Assembly (NCBI GenBank): GCA_017438975.1
Contig: JAFRUH010000019.1
Coordinates: forward strand, 76,656 to 132,430
Length of the DNA stretch: 55,775 nt
Direction of reading: 5' to 3'
From: Bacteroidales bacterium
GTDB taxonomy: Bacteria; Bacteroidota; Bacteroidia; Bacteroidales; UBA932
Shown one piece after another: positions 44,048 to 52,454 of the stretch. Positions within the stretch are counted from its first letter, which is position 1. Each line of letters begins with the position of its first letter. The translations under genes and the position numbers were made by a program. Under the pieces are notes generated by a model. That model saw only the letters and a list, made by a program, of their open reading frames with translations. It was not told the DNA's origin and searched no databases.

Positions 44048-44764
44048 ATGACCATACCAGATATCATCATAGCCGTCGACGGCTATTCCTCCACCGGAAA
44101 GAGCACCTTCGCCAAGATGGTCGCCGCAGAATTCTCCTTCCTCTACCTCGACTCCGGGGCCATGTACCGGGGCGTCACCCTTTTCGCCATGGAAAACGGA
44201 ATGATCGCGGAAGACGGGACTATCGACGAGACTGCCCTCCGTTCCCGGATCGGATCTCTCGACCTGCATTTCCGGAACCCGGACGGGAGCACCCTCCTTT
44301 ATCTAGGAGACCGTTGCATCGAGTCTGAAATCCGCACCCTCGCCGTCTCTTCGCACGTGAGCCCCGTTTCCGCCATCCCCTTCGTCCGCAACTATGTCGA
44401 CGACAGGCTCCACGCCTTCAGCGCCGACGGACGGGTCATCATGGACGGGCGCGACATCGGAACGACCGTTTTTCCGAACGCCGAAGTAAAGATCTTCATG
44501 ACGGCCGACCCCGACGTCCGGGCGCAGCGCCGCTATGACGAGATGATCTCGAAAGGACAGGAAGCCGACCTGGAGGAAGTCAAGAAAAACCTCCTGGAAC
44601 GGGATTACATCGATTCGCACCGCGAGGTCTCTCCCCTCTCCCGCGCCGAGGACGCCTATGTGATGGACAACACCCATATGACCCTCCACGAGGAACTCGT
44701 CTGGATCCTCGGTCTCCTCCAGGGCCGTTTCTCCATCCTCGAGGCACCCGCCCTCACCCACTGA
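44048..44764 (+). CDS. cmk: cytidylate kinase
   Basis: CMP/dCMP kinase of 238 residues. It has the P-loop DGYSSTGKSTFAKMVA, LYLDSGAMYRGVTLFA, MDGRDIGTTVFPNAEVKIFMTA and RAQRRYDE. ATG 44048 follows the promoter; an ORF reading further upstream is only the shadow of the divergent regulator gene. It is 6 nt before ispH on the same transcript, a linkage seen in other bacteria, sometimes as a fusion. Confidence 0.96.
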   Translation: MTIPDIIIAVDGYSSTGKSTFAKMVAAEFSFLYLDSGAMYRGVTLFAMENGMIAEDGTIDETALRSRIGSLDLHFRNPDGSTLLYLGDRCIESEIRTLAVSSHVSPVSAIPFVRNYVDDRLHAFSADGRVIMDGRDIGTTVFPNAEVKIFMTADPDVRAQRRYDEMISKGQEADLEEVKKNLLERDYIDSHREVSPLSRAEDAYVMDNTHMTLHEELVWILGLLQGRFSILEAPALTH

Positions 44765-44770
44765 TCCGAT

Positions 44771-45658
44771 ATGGACCTCGTCGTCGAAATCGACCGTCAT
44801 TCCGGCTTCTGCGGCGGAGTCATCCGCGCCATCGGGAAGGCGGAGCGCTACCTGTCCTCCGAAGGGCAAGAGCGTCTGTACTCGCTCGGGGCGATCGTCC
44901 ACAACGAAGCGGAACTGGAAAGACTTGGGAAACAGGGACTTGTCACAGTCGGGAAAGAAGACCTGGACCGACTCGATCCCGGGTCCACCCTTCTCATCCG
45001 CGCCCATGGGGAGCCCCCCGGGACCTACCGGAAAGCCGAAGAGAATGGCCTCCGGCTGATCGACTGCACCTGTCCGGTCGTCCTCCAGCTCCAGCGGAGC
45101 ATCCGGGAGGCCTATGCCCGCCTGCACAAGGACGGGAGGAACGGCAGGATCATCATTTTCGGAAAAATCGGTCACGCAGAAGTGCTCGGCCTGCTCGGCC
45201 AGGTCGGCGGGGACGCCCTGGTCGTCGAGAACGACCGGATGCTCGAAAGCCTGATCGCGGAAGGGAAGATCGATTTCTCGGAACCCGTTGAAATCTTTTC
45301 ACAGACAACCAAGAGCCCGGACGGGTTCGAAGCCATCTGCCGGATCCTCCGCGCCCATACGGACCGGCTCGTCATCCACAACACGATCTGTTCGCAGGTG
45401 GCGACCCGGCACGAGAAACTGATCCAGTTCGCCGGGGAGCATGACCTGCTCCTCTTCGTATCGGGTAAGGAAAGTTCCAACGGGAAAGTCCTCTCCCAGA
45501 TCTGCCGGGACGAGAATCCCCGCACCTACGTCATCGGCTCCCCCGGCGAGATACGCCGGGAGTGGTTCCGGGAAGGGGAACGTGTCGGGATCTGCGGGGC
45601 GACATCCACCCCGAAATGGCTGCTGGAAGAAGTGGCCGAAGCTGTCAGGAACCTATAG
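44771..45658 (+). CDS. ispH: 4-hydroxy-3-methylbut-2-enyl diphosphate reductase
   Basis: Last enzyme of the MEP isoprenoid pathway (295 residues), with an Fe-S cluster held by C14 (SGFCGGV), C101 (CTCPVV) and C207 (NTICSQV). Substrate-binding H44 (IVHN), H79 (RAHGEP) and H135/E137 (GHAEVLG) are all present, as is [13 protein letters not shown]. It implies that this organism makes isoprenoids by the MEP route. The stop overlaps convergent lptB by 6 nt. Confidence 0.96.
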   Translation: MDLVVEIDRHSGFCGGVIRAIGKAERYLSSEGQERLYSLGAIVHNEAELERLGKQGLVTVGKEDLDRLDPGSTLLIRAHGEPPGTYRKAEENGLRLIDCTCPVVLQLQRSIREAYARLHKDGRNGRIIIFGKIGHAEVLGLLGQVGGDALVVENDRMLESLIAEGKIDFSEPVEIFSQTTKSPDGFEAICRILRAHTDRLVIHNTICSQVATRHEKLIQFAGEHDLLLFVSGKESSNGKVLSQICRDENPRTYVIGSPGEIRREWFREGERVGICGATSTPKWLLEEVAEAVRNL

Positions 45659-46444
45659 GATCAGGCCGGCGGCGATCGCCTCCGCACGGGCCCGCTCCAC
45701 GGATTTGGAGCGCTTGAGCACGAATCCGGACCCCAGATATTTCGTACGCACATCCTCGTCGGCGGCGAGGGCTTCCGGCGTACCTTCCTGCAGGATCGTT
45801 CCTTCATAAAGCAGGTACGCACGGTCGGTGATGGCCAGGGTCTCGCCGACATTGTGGTCCGTGATGATGACGCCGATGTTGCGGTATTTGAGCTTCGCGA
45901 TGATGTACTGGATATCCTCGACGGCGATCGGGTCGACCCCGGCGAAGGGTTCATCCAGAAGGATGAATTTCGGGTCCACGGCCAGCGCACGGGCGATTTC
46001 GCAGCGGCGCCGCTCGCCTCCGGAAAGCTGGATTCCCTTGCTCTTCCGGACCTTGGAAAGGTTGAATTCGTCGATCAGGCGCTCGAGACGCTCCTCCCGC
46101 TGCTCCCGGGTCATCCCTCGGGTCGACAGGGACATCTCCATGACGGACATGATGTTGTCTTCCACGGTCATCTTCCGGAAGACGGAGGCCTCCTGCGGGA
46201 GATAGCCGACCCCTTTCTGGGAACGCAGGTACATCGGGAGCTTGGTAATCTCCTCGTCGTCGAGGAAGATCTGGCCGTCGTTGGGAACGACCTGTCCCGT
46301 AATCATATAGAAGCTGGTGGTCTTGCCGGCTCCGTTCGGTCCGAGGAAGCCGACGATCTCACCCTGGTTCACTTCCATGGACACGCCTTTGACAACCGTC
46401 CGGACGCCGTATTTCTTGACAAGGTTCTTGCAGTGGAGTTTCAT
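45653..46444 (-). CDS. lptB: LPS export ABC transporter ATPase LptB
   Basis: ABC ATPase of 263 residues that powers the Lpt bridge carrying LPS to the outer membrane. It has [17 protein letters not shown] (Walker A), [20 protein letters not shown] (Q-loop with the LptB-specific segment), [17 protein letters not shown] (signature), [15 protein letters not shown] (Walker B) and the DHNVGE H-loop. The C-terminus has about 25 extra residues ([15 protein letters not shown]). It lies 6 nt after dnaX. Confidence 0.95.
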   Translation of the reverse strand: MKLHCKNLVKKYGVRTVVKGVSMEVNQGEIVGFLGPNGAGKTTSFYMITGQVVPNDGQIFLDDEEITKLPMYLRSQKGVGYLPQEASVFRKMTVEDNIMSVMEMSLSTRGMTREQREERLERLIDEFNLSKVRKSKGIQLSGGERRRCEIARALAVDPKFILLDEPFAGVDPIAVEDIQYIIAKLKYRNIGVIITDHNVGETLAITDRAYLLYEGTILQEGTPEALAADEDVRTKYLGSGFVLKRSKSVERARAEAIAAGLIL

Positions 46445-46450
46445 GGGGCA

Positions 46451-48262
46451 CTATTTTACATCAAGTCCGAAGGTCGATACGAAATGCTGGACGGCCTGGT
46501 TCTTTTCCATCAGGTCACGGGCCTGGTCTTCGGGCATATAAAGCGGTTTTTCAACGGATTCGTCGACCTGTTCGAGTTCGACGGCGATATTGACCTTGCG
46601 AAGGGAAGCAAGGTTGCAGAGATGGCGCTGGATCTCCCGCACCTTGGTATCTTCGATCCATTTTTTCTGGGCCGCGTTCTTGACGAAGAGGGTGACGACA
46701 GGAACACCTTCGTCCTCTCCGAGTTCCGCGGGAGCCGTCGAAAGCATCACGGCGAAACGGCTCTGCGTTTTTTCATATTGCCTGGCGATTTCCTTCAGGT
46801 AGCCCGGAAGGTTTTCGGCCGTAAGTTTCTTCGTTCCGTCTTCTGAGGCGGGAGCTTCCACGGGAACTTCGGTCTCCTTTTCTCCCGTCAGATTCTCAAT
46901 CGAGAGGGCGGCTCCGCTGCGGACCCTCCGTCTCGGGGCAGGCTTCGGCGCCGGTTCCGCAGGAGCGGGATTTTCAGACACCGGAGCGGGTTCAGGAGCG
47001 GGTTTTTCAAGGGCCGGGGATGGTTTCTCAGGCACCGGGGCAGGCTTTTCGGGAGCCGGCGCTGGACTCTCAGGGGCAGGAGCCGGTTTCGGGGCGGAAG
47101 AAGGGACGGGCTTGGCAGCCTGGACCGGAGCCGCCTGGGGAACGGGTCTCGGTGAAGCAACTTCGGGTTCACGCTGAAGGAAACAGAGTTTCATCAGCAT
47201 GAACTCGATATGCAGCCGGGGATTGACGGCCGCCTTGTATCCCGCCTCGCAGGCAGTCGTGACGTTCAGCGCTTCGTACAGGAACCCCAGCGGGCAGCGG
47301 GCGGCCTGCTCCGCATACCTTTTTTTCAGCGAATCCGGCAATTCGAGCAGGGCGTCGAGTCCTCCGGTCCGGCTGACGATCAGGTCGCGCAGATGGGTAC
47401 TCAGCGAAGCCACGAAATGAAGGGCGTTGAAACCCTTTGAAAGAATCTGGTCGAAAGAGAGCAGAGCCTCCCCGTAACTGCCTGTCAGGAAATTGTCCAC
47501 CAGCGCGAAACTGTACTCGTAATCCAGGACGTTGAGATTCCGGATCACATCGGCGTAATGGACGTCGGTCCCGCAGAAAGCGACAGTCTGGTCAAAGATC
47601 GTCAGTGCGTCCCGCATTGCCCCGTCGGCCTTCATGGCGATTACGTGCAGGGACTCGTCATCGATGGAGACCCCTTCTTTCGCGGCGATGTCCCTGAGAT
47701 TCCGGACCATGTCCGAGATGGAGATCCGGTTGAAATCGTAGGTCTGGCACCGGGACAGGATTGTCGGGAGGATCTTGTGTTTCTCGGTCGTCGCCAGGAT
47801 GAAAATCGCGTGTGCCGGCGGTTCCTCGAGCGTCTTGAGGAAGGCGTTGAAAGCCGCCTGGGACAGCATATGGACCTCGTCGATGATATACACGCTGTAC
47901 TTTCCGACCTGGGGAGGAACCTGGACCTTGTCCATCAGGGCCTTCATATCGTCCACGCTGTTGTTGGACGCCGCGTCCATCTCGTGGATGCAGTAGGAGC
48001 GGCCCTCCTGGAAGGAAACGCAGGATTCGCAATGGCCGCAGGGCTCCATGTCCGGTCCGGGCGAGGAGCAGTTGATCATCTTGGCGAAGATCCGCGCGGT
48101 CGTCGTCTTCCCGACCCCGCGGGGGCCGCAGAACAGATAGGCGTGTGCGAGCTGGCCCCGCTTGATGGAATTCGAGAGGGTCCGGGCGATGGTATCCTGG
48201 CCGATCAGGGTGCCGAAAGAATCCGGCCGGTATTTCCTGGCTGAAACGATATATTGGCTCAT
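46451..48262 (-). CDS. dnaX: DNA polymerase III subunit gamma/tau
   Basis: Clamp-loader ATPase of 603 residues. AAA+ motifs are FCGPRGVGKTTTARIFA and IIDEVHMLSQAAFNAFLKTLEEPP. The zinc module has INCSSPGPDMEPCGHCESC, and sensor 1 is ILATTEKHKILPTILSRCQ. Domain III runs to about 370. A linker of about 90 residues rich in Pro, Ala, Glu and Lys (repeats of the type PAPxPEKPAP) joins a tau-like C-terminal domain. ATG 48262 (MSQYIVSARKYRP) is correct; the longer frame crosses a promoter box. No convincing frameshift signal for a short gamma form is seen at the domain III boundary. Confidence 0.96.
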   Translation of the reverse strand: MSQYIVSARKYRPDSFGTLIGQDTIARTLSNSIKRGQLAHAYLFCGPRGVGKTTTARIFAKMINCSSPGPDMEPCGHCESCVSFQEGRSYCIHEMDAASNNSVDDMKALMDKVQVPPQVGKYSVYIIDEVHMLSQAAFNAFLKTLEEPPAHAIFILATTEKHKILPTILSRCQTYDFNRISISDMVRNLRDIAAKEGVSIDDESLHVIAMKADGAMRDALTIFDQTVAFCGTDVHYADVIRNLNVLDYEYSFALVDNFLTGSYGEALLSFDQILSKGFNALHFVASLSTHLRDLIVSRTGGLDALLELPDSLKKRYAEQAARCPLGFLYEALNVTTACEAGYKAAVNPRLHIEFMLMKLCFLQREPEVASPRPVPQAAPVQAAKPVPSSAPKPAPAPESPAPAPEKPAPVPEKPSPALEKPAPEPAPVSENPAPAEPAPKPAPRRRVRSGAALSIENLTGEKETEVPVEAPASEDGTKKLTAENLPGYLKEIARQYEKTQSRFAVMLSTAPAELGEDEGVPVVTLFVKNAAQKKWIEDTKVREIQRHLCNLASLRKVNIAVELEQVDESVEKPLYMPEDQARDLMEKNQAVQHFVSTFGLDVK

Positions 48263-48268
48263 AAGATG

Positions 48269-48276
48269 CAAATATA
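48269..48276 (-). promoter_or_regulatory. -7 promoter box directly upstream of dnaX
   Basis: TATATTTG on the minus strand ends 6 nt before the dnaX ATG, so the transcript would have almost no leader. No -33 TTTG at the usual spacing. Confidence 0.58.
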
Positions 48277-48302
48277 AGAATAAATCCGGGATTCCGAGGA
48301 GT

Positions 48303-49127
48303 TTAGTCCAATTCCTTCCCGACCTCGGGGAGTCCGACGGCCAGGAAAGGAATCCGGCAGGTCTTCCCCCCGACCGGGATTTCGATCGTAACCTCCCTCG
48401 CAGAAGGATCGAAACGGGCATAGAAGTGCCCCTGCAGGGCATGGTCCGGAGCAATGCGGCAGTCCCCGAGATAGCCCATATTGTCCTGAAAGATCTGCTG
48501 CGCGTGTCCTTCGTAATGGGAGGCGATGAGGTCCGAGCCGATCATCGCGGCTTCGTTGATGATCCCATAGGCAATTCCCTCAGCGACGGACTCTCCCAGG
48601 GAATGCCATCCGTCATCGTTGAAATCCGTAATCCTTTCCGCGGCGGCAAGGGCGAAAAGATAGAGAGGGACCATCGCGATCTGGGCGCCGAAATTCCGCC
48701 AGTTCTGCTTCCGGTGGACCCTCCGGAGATACTCTTCCCGGGTATAGACCCGGATGGGACGGTCCCCGGAATTCATCCGGATGGCGTCGAAATCGAAATC
48801 CAGGCCCTCCGGGGAGGTGTTGACGATGTTCACGCCGACCCGGTAATAATTGCCGTAGCGATGCTCATAACGGACGTCCACCGACAGGACGGCCCCGCCG
48901 AGGTCGTAGCTCCACCAGGTTGCTCCGTCGAAATCCCGCGTCACCGTTTCCGGGGCCCGCAGGAGGAGGGTCGTATCGGCAGGAGAAACCCGGGACAGGT
49001 CCGCGACCATCTCTTCCAATCCGGTCACGAAAAGGGAATCGACCCGGATCGACAGGGTATCGGGTTCCTGGGCATATAGGGACAAGGCGCAGAGCGCCGT
49101 GATGATTGTACAGACGAACTTTTTCAT
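48303..49127 (-). CDS. exported protein of unknown function
   Basis: Unrecognised protein of 274 residues. ATG 49127 gives a signal peptide (MKKFVCTIITALCALSLYAQ); another ATG lies 8 codons upstream. The mature protein has a beta-rich first half (TWWSYDLGGAVLSVDVRYEHRYGN) and a hydrophobic stretch in the middle (FGAQIAMVPLYLFALAAAERI). The C-terminal beta segment (DPSAREVTIEIPVGGKTCRIPFLAVG) may be a small sandwich. It probably resides in the periplasm or outer membrane. It follows the YgjP-like gene by 31 nt and lies upstream of dnaX, so it may end the folC transcript. Confidence 0.78.
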   Translation of the reverse strand: MKKFVCTIITALCALSLYAQEPDTLSIRVDSLFVTGLEEMVADLSRVSPADTTLLLRAPETVTRDFDGATWWSYDLGGAVLSVDVRYEHRYGNYYRVGVNIVNTSPEGLDFDFDAIRMNSGDRPIRVYTREEYLRRVHRKQNWRNFGAQIAMVPLYLFALAAAERITDFNDDGWHSLGESVAEGIAYGIINEAAMIGSDLIASHYEGHAQQIFQDNMGYLGDCRIAPDHALQGHFYARFDPSAREVTIEIPVGGKTCRIPFLAVGLPEVGKELD

Positions 49128-49158
49128 GCTTTCTTCTCTATCAAATTTCATTCCCCGT

Positions 49159-49758
49159 TCAGATGAGCCGGTAGGATTTGACTTCTTTTTCCAATTCCCG
49201 GGCCGGACGCCCGATGCCGTCCCGGCAGAGCGAATCGACCAGCGCGTGGAAGGCCGGGCCGTGGTCGGGATGCTGCAGATGAGAGAGTTCGTGGAGGATG
49301 ACATAGTCCCGGAGTTCTTCCGGGAGACGCATCAGATTCAGGTTCAGGTTGATATTCCCTTTCGCGCTGCAGCTGCCCCAGTTCGAGATATTGTGCTTGA
49401 TGAAAACCTTCCCGTACCGGAAACCGTAGCGTCCCGCCCAGGCGGCGAGACGTCCCGGAAGCCAGGCTTTCGCTTCCTTCCGGAGCGAGGCGGCGAGGGC
49501 GTCGAGATCCGTCCCCGGGGCGGGCATCTTCCCTTCCGCAACTGCCTTCGCATGCTTTTCCTCCTGCCGTTTCAGACAAGCCGCCACCCAGTCTCTCCGG
49601 GCGGCGAGAAAGGCCGTTCCGAACCGGTATGGCATCCAGTACGGAACGGTGACGACGACCCCTTTCGCTGGACTGACCCGGATCGAAACGCGGGAAGCCC
49701 GGCGGCTCTTTATGAGGGTATACTCCCCGATGACGGGGTCCTGGCAGCGGCGTTCCAT
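49159..49758 (-). CDS. YgjP-like metallopeptidase (DUF45/M48-related)
   Basis: Cytosolic protein of 199 residues with the zinc motif VILHELSHLQHPDHGPAF (HExxH plus a downstream His), preceded by NWGSCSAKGNINLNL and followed by a short basic tail. These are the hallmarks of the YgjP/DUF45 family, whose substrates are unknown. The N-terminal strand region (LIKSRRASRVSIRVSPAKGV) also matches. It lies 2 nt after folC, so the two are co-transcribed. Confidence 0.88.
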   Translation of the reverse strand: MERRCQDPVIGEYTLIKSRRASRVSIRVSPAKGVVVTVPYWMPYRFGTAFLAARRDWVAACLKRQEEKHAKAVAEGKMPAPGTDLDALAASLRKEAKAWLPGRLAAWAGRYGFRYGKVFIKHNISNWGSCSAKGNINLNLNLMRLPEELRDYVILHELSHLQHPDHGPAFHALVDSLCRDGIGRPARELEKEVKSYRLI

Positions 49759-49760
49759 GG

Positions 49761-51218
49761 TCAGAAAAGAGGGATGGCTTCCGCAACGACGAAGGTGCTC
49801 CCGCCGATATAGACGAGGGACGGGACGGGTTTCAACGCTGAAGCGGAACGACTCGTCTGGCTGTCCAGATCCTGCGAAAGCATCACCGCCATCCGGACGG
49901 CTTCCCGGACGGAAGGGGTCTCATAGATACGGGCGACACTGCGGCCGTTCGCAGCACAGAAGGCCTTGTATTTCCGGGCCAGTTCCCCGGCCGGCAGGGC
50001 CCGGGGCGTATCCGGAGCGGTAAAGAACCAAGTCGCATCGGCTGGCATCAGCGGGAAGATCGAATCGATGTCCTTGTCGGCCATGACGCCGTAAACGATA
50101 ATCAGCGAACTGCATTTGCCCTCTTCGAGGAGGGCGTTCAACTGGGCGAAGTTGCAGCGGAGGGCGGGGGGATTGTGTCCGATGTCGCAGATGACCTGGG
50201 GAACGGTCGAAAGACGCTCCCAGCGGCCCCGGAAGTCCATCCTATGGGCGGTCCGCTGGATTCCGTCCAGAACGGCCCCGGTATCGGAAAGGCCCTTGAA
50301 CCCGCTCATCTCCTTGAGGATGTCGACCGCCGCGAGGACCGTCCGGAGGTTCTTTTCCTGGTATCCGCCCTGCAGGTCCATGTTCCGGAGGATTTCGCCA
50401 TGGCGGTACCAGAGGGAAGGCCGGACCTTCTCCGCAAAGGTCAGCGGGCAGCGCATCCAGGCCGTTTCCTCGAAGACCGGGCCGGTTTCGGGCAGGCTTT
50501 CCCCGATCAGGCAGGGAACGCCCGGTTTCATGATGCCGGCCTTTTCTGCGGCGATTTCCGCAAGGGTATCGCCGAGGAGGGCGCAGTGGTCGAGTCCGAT
50601 CGAGGTGATGACGGAAAGGTCGGGGGTGAGGACATTGGTGCTGTCAAGACGGCCTCCGAGGCCGGTTTCGATGACGGCGACGTCGACGGCGCTGTCGGCG
50701 AACCACTTGAAGGCGAGACCGGTCGTAATCTCGAAGAAGGAAAGCTTGTGCTCGACGAAATAAGGTTTCCAGGCCGTCAGGAAATCGAAAACATACTCCT
50801 TCGGGACCATCTCCGCCCGGTCCTTCTGTCCGGAGAGGGGGAGATCCCCGGAAACCAAGTCCCTTCCGTCTTCGACGGGCCCCTCCCCTTCTCCGGGGAA
50901 ACCCGTTGCGAAGGGGCCGCCGATGATGCGGGCGCGCTCCCGGAAATCGACGATGTGCGGGGAGGTGTACAGGCCGGTCTTGAGGCCGGCGGCGGAGAGG
51001 GCGGAGGCGAGCATGTTGCAGACGGAACCCTTGCCGTTCGTTCCCGCCACATGGATGCTCCGGAACCCCCGTTCGGGGTGGCCGAGGGCCTCGCAGAAAG
51101 CTTCCATCCGCTCCAGTCCGGGCTTGTAGGACTCCGCAAAGGTGTTTTTCTGCACCGAAGGGAACCGTACGAATATTTCCTCCACAAGCTTTGTATACAG
51201 CGATTCCGACAACGTCAT
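49761..51218 (-). CDS. folC: folylpolyglutamate synthase / dihydrofolate synthase
   Basis: Mur-ligase-family enzyme of 485 residues adding glutamate to dihydropteroate and folates. It has SIHVAGTNGKGSVCNMLA (P-loop), GLYTSPHIVDFRERARI, VIETGLGGRLDSTNVL, ITSIGLDHCALLGDTLAEIA and ICDIGHNPPAL. A Gly/Pro/Glu-rich insert of roughly 35 residues after FRERARI (GGPFATGFPGEGEGPVEDG...) makes it longer than the usual 420-440. ATG 51218 is chosen; the longer frame passes through the divergent promoter and the neighbouring gene. It is followed by the YgjP-like gene. Confidence 0.95.
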   Translation of the reverse strand: MTLSESLYTKLVEEIFVRFPSVQKNTFAESYKPGLERMEAFCEALGHPERGFRSIHVAGTNGKGSVCNMLASALSAAGLKTGLYTSPHIVDFRERARIIGGPFATGFPGEGEGPVEDGRDLVSGDLPLSGQKDRAEMVPKEYVFDFLTAWKPYFVEHKLSFFEITTGLAFKWFADSAVDVAVIETGLGGRLDSTNVLTPDLSVITSIGLDHCALLGDTLAEIAAEKAGIMKPGVPCLIGESLPETGPVFEETAWMRCPLTFAEKVRPSLWYRHGEILRNMDLQGGYQEKNLRTVLAAVDILKEMSGFKGLSDTGAVLDGIQRTAHRMDFRGRWERLSTVPQVICDIGHNPPALRCNFAQLNALLEEGKCSSLIIVYGVMADKDIDSIFPLMPADATWFFTAPDTPRALPAGELARKYKAFCAANGRSVARIYETPSVREAVRMAVMLSQDLDSQTSRSASALKPVPSLVYIGGSTFVVAEAIPLF

Positions 51219-51230
51219 TGTCAACTTTGT

Positions 51231-51261
51231 TTTGAACTCATCACAAAAATACGTATTTTTG
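51231..51261 (+). promoter_or_regulatory. divergent promoters with a shared 18-bp palindrome
   Basis: Plus strand: -33 TTTG (51231-51234), 19-nt spacer, -7 TATTTTTG (51254-51261). The -7 box is half of the perfect palindrome CAAAAATACGTATTTTTG (51244-51261), so an identical -7 box faces folC on the minus strand. The minus -33 is T-rich only. Confidence 0.82.
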
Positions 51262-51290
51262 GAGACAATAAAAAGTAAAGGAAACCTTCC

Positions 51291-52451
51291 ATGGCCGAAA
51301 AAACTTCTTTCCTGCACAGCGGATATGTCATCGACGGAATCAGCATGAACCTGACCCCCGCCCGGATGCTGGACGAATGCCTCGCCGACCCTCCGGGAGA
51401 GTGCAACGGGAACGGTCCTTTCGAGCCTATCGTCGACGAAACGGTCGACCTCGCCCCCAGCACCTTCGTATTCAAAGAGCAGGAAATCGGCGCCTATCTG
51501 GACATGACCCTGGCCCTGTGTGACGGGAAACGGACTTTCCCGCTGCCTTTCGCCGGTCCCGTTTCCTGTGCGAGGATCGCCTGGGCCCTGATCGATTCGA
51601 TCTGGATGAGCGGCCATTTCCGCCTCGGGGACCTGCTCCTCAGGATGGAATGGCGCTGGGACGGAAGGCCCATCGGGAACATGGCCGCCTTTTACGATTC
51701 CGTCCAGGGCGCCGCGGGATATATCGACGCCCTCGGGCTGAAGCTCCGCAGCTATTCGGTCCATAAAGGGACGTGTTCCCTGAGCGTCAGGGCGTCCACC
51801 GCCGTGGAAGAAGACCCGTCCGGGGAAGAAGAGGAGGACGAGGAGATCATCATCCGGGAACTCCCCTTCCGCACCCACCGTCCCCGCATGGGCCGCAAGC
51901 GCAAATGTCCCGGGACTCTCGTCGGGGAGGCTTCCGACTGGCTGATCTACATCCCGTTCGACCCCTGCGATTTCCGGCTCGGCGGATCCCTTCTTGCGGA
52001 AGCGACCGGCTCCCGCTCCGCCGTGGCCCCCGAGATCGCCGACGCGGACTATTTCATCGACTGCTTCGAAGTCGTCCGGGAACTCGTCGAGGACGGCGTC
52101 GTCAAAGCCGGCGTGACGGTCGGTGAAGGCGGCCTGCTGACCGCTTTGAGACAGATGAGCGTACCGGGGACGGGAGCGGACATTTCGATCCACCCCGTCA
52201 TCAAGGCCTATTCGGACGAAAAACCCGTACGGATCCTGTTCTCGGAGGTCCCCGGAGTGATCCTCCAGATCGCAGACATCGATTACGATTACGTCGATGC
52301 GGAACTCCTGCTCCAGGACATCGCCTATTTCCCGATCGGGCATCCCGCCCCGGGGAAAGATGAAATCCGCGTTTCGACGGACGCTGCCGCCGGGATTTCG
52401 GGCATTCTGGAATCCCTATTGCAGACACAAACCTCCGAAGGAGAAGATTGA
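51291..52451 (+). CDS. AIR-synthase-like protein of unknown function
   Basis: Cytosolic protein of 386 residues. The C-terminal part (about 250-340) contains DCFEVVRELVEDGVVKAGVTVGEGGLLTAL, which resembles the PurM/PurL C-terminal domain (helix then DVSDGGL-type loop, here TVGEGGL). The middle (TFPLPFAGPVSCARIAWALIDSIW) may be the matching N-terminal AIRS-like half. An acidic insert (EEDPSGEEEEDEEIII) lies near 170-190. ATP-binding motifs typical of true AIR or FGAM synthases are not obvious, so it may be a non-catalytic relative. It has its own promoter and is followed after 3 nt by phoH. Confidence 0.72.
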   Translation: MAEKTSFLHSGYVIDGISMNLTPARMLDECLADPPGECNGNGPFEPIVDETVDLAPSTFVFKEQEIGAYLDMTLALCDGKRTFPLPFAGPVSCARIAWALIDSIWMSGHFRLGDLLLRMEWRWDGRPIGNMAAFYDSVQGAAGYIDALGLKLRSYSVHKGTCSLSVRASTAVEEDPSGEEEEDEEIIIRELPFRTHRPRMGRKRKCPGTLVGEASDWLIYIPFDPCDFRLGGSLLAEATGSRSAVAPEIADADYFIDCFEVVRELVEDGVVKAGVTVGEGGLLTALRQMSVPGTGADISIHPVIKAYSDEKPVRILFSEVPGVILQIADIDYDYVDAELLLQDIAYFPIGHPAPGKDEIRVSTDAAAGISGILESLLQTQTSEGED

Positions 52452-52454
52452 CAT

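Noticed and set aside
46445-46450. Separate promoter for lptB
   Set aside because: Only 6 nt separate dnaX and lptB and no TAnnTTTG box is found nearby; co-transcription is simpler.
47320-47326. Run of seven A in dnaX (minus strand) as a programmed frameshift site for a gamma product
   Set aside because: It falls near residue 312, inside domain III, so a frameshift would remove part of the oligomerisation domain. No stimulatory hairpin or upstream SD-like element is evident.
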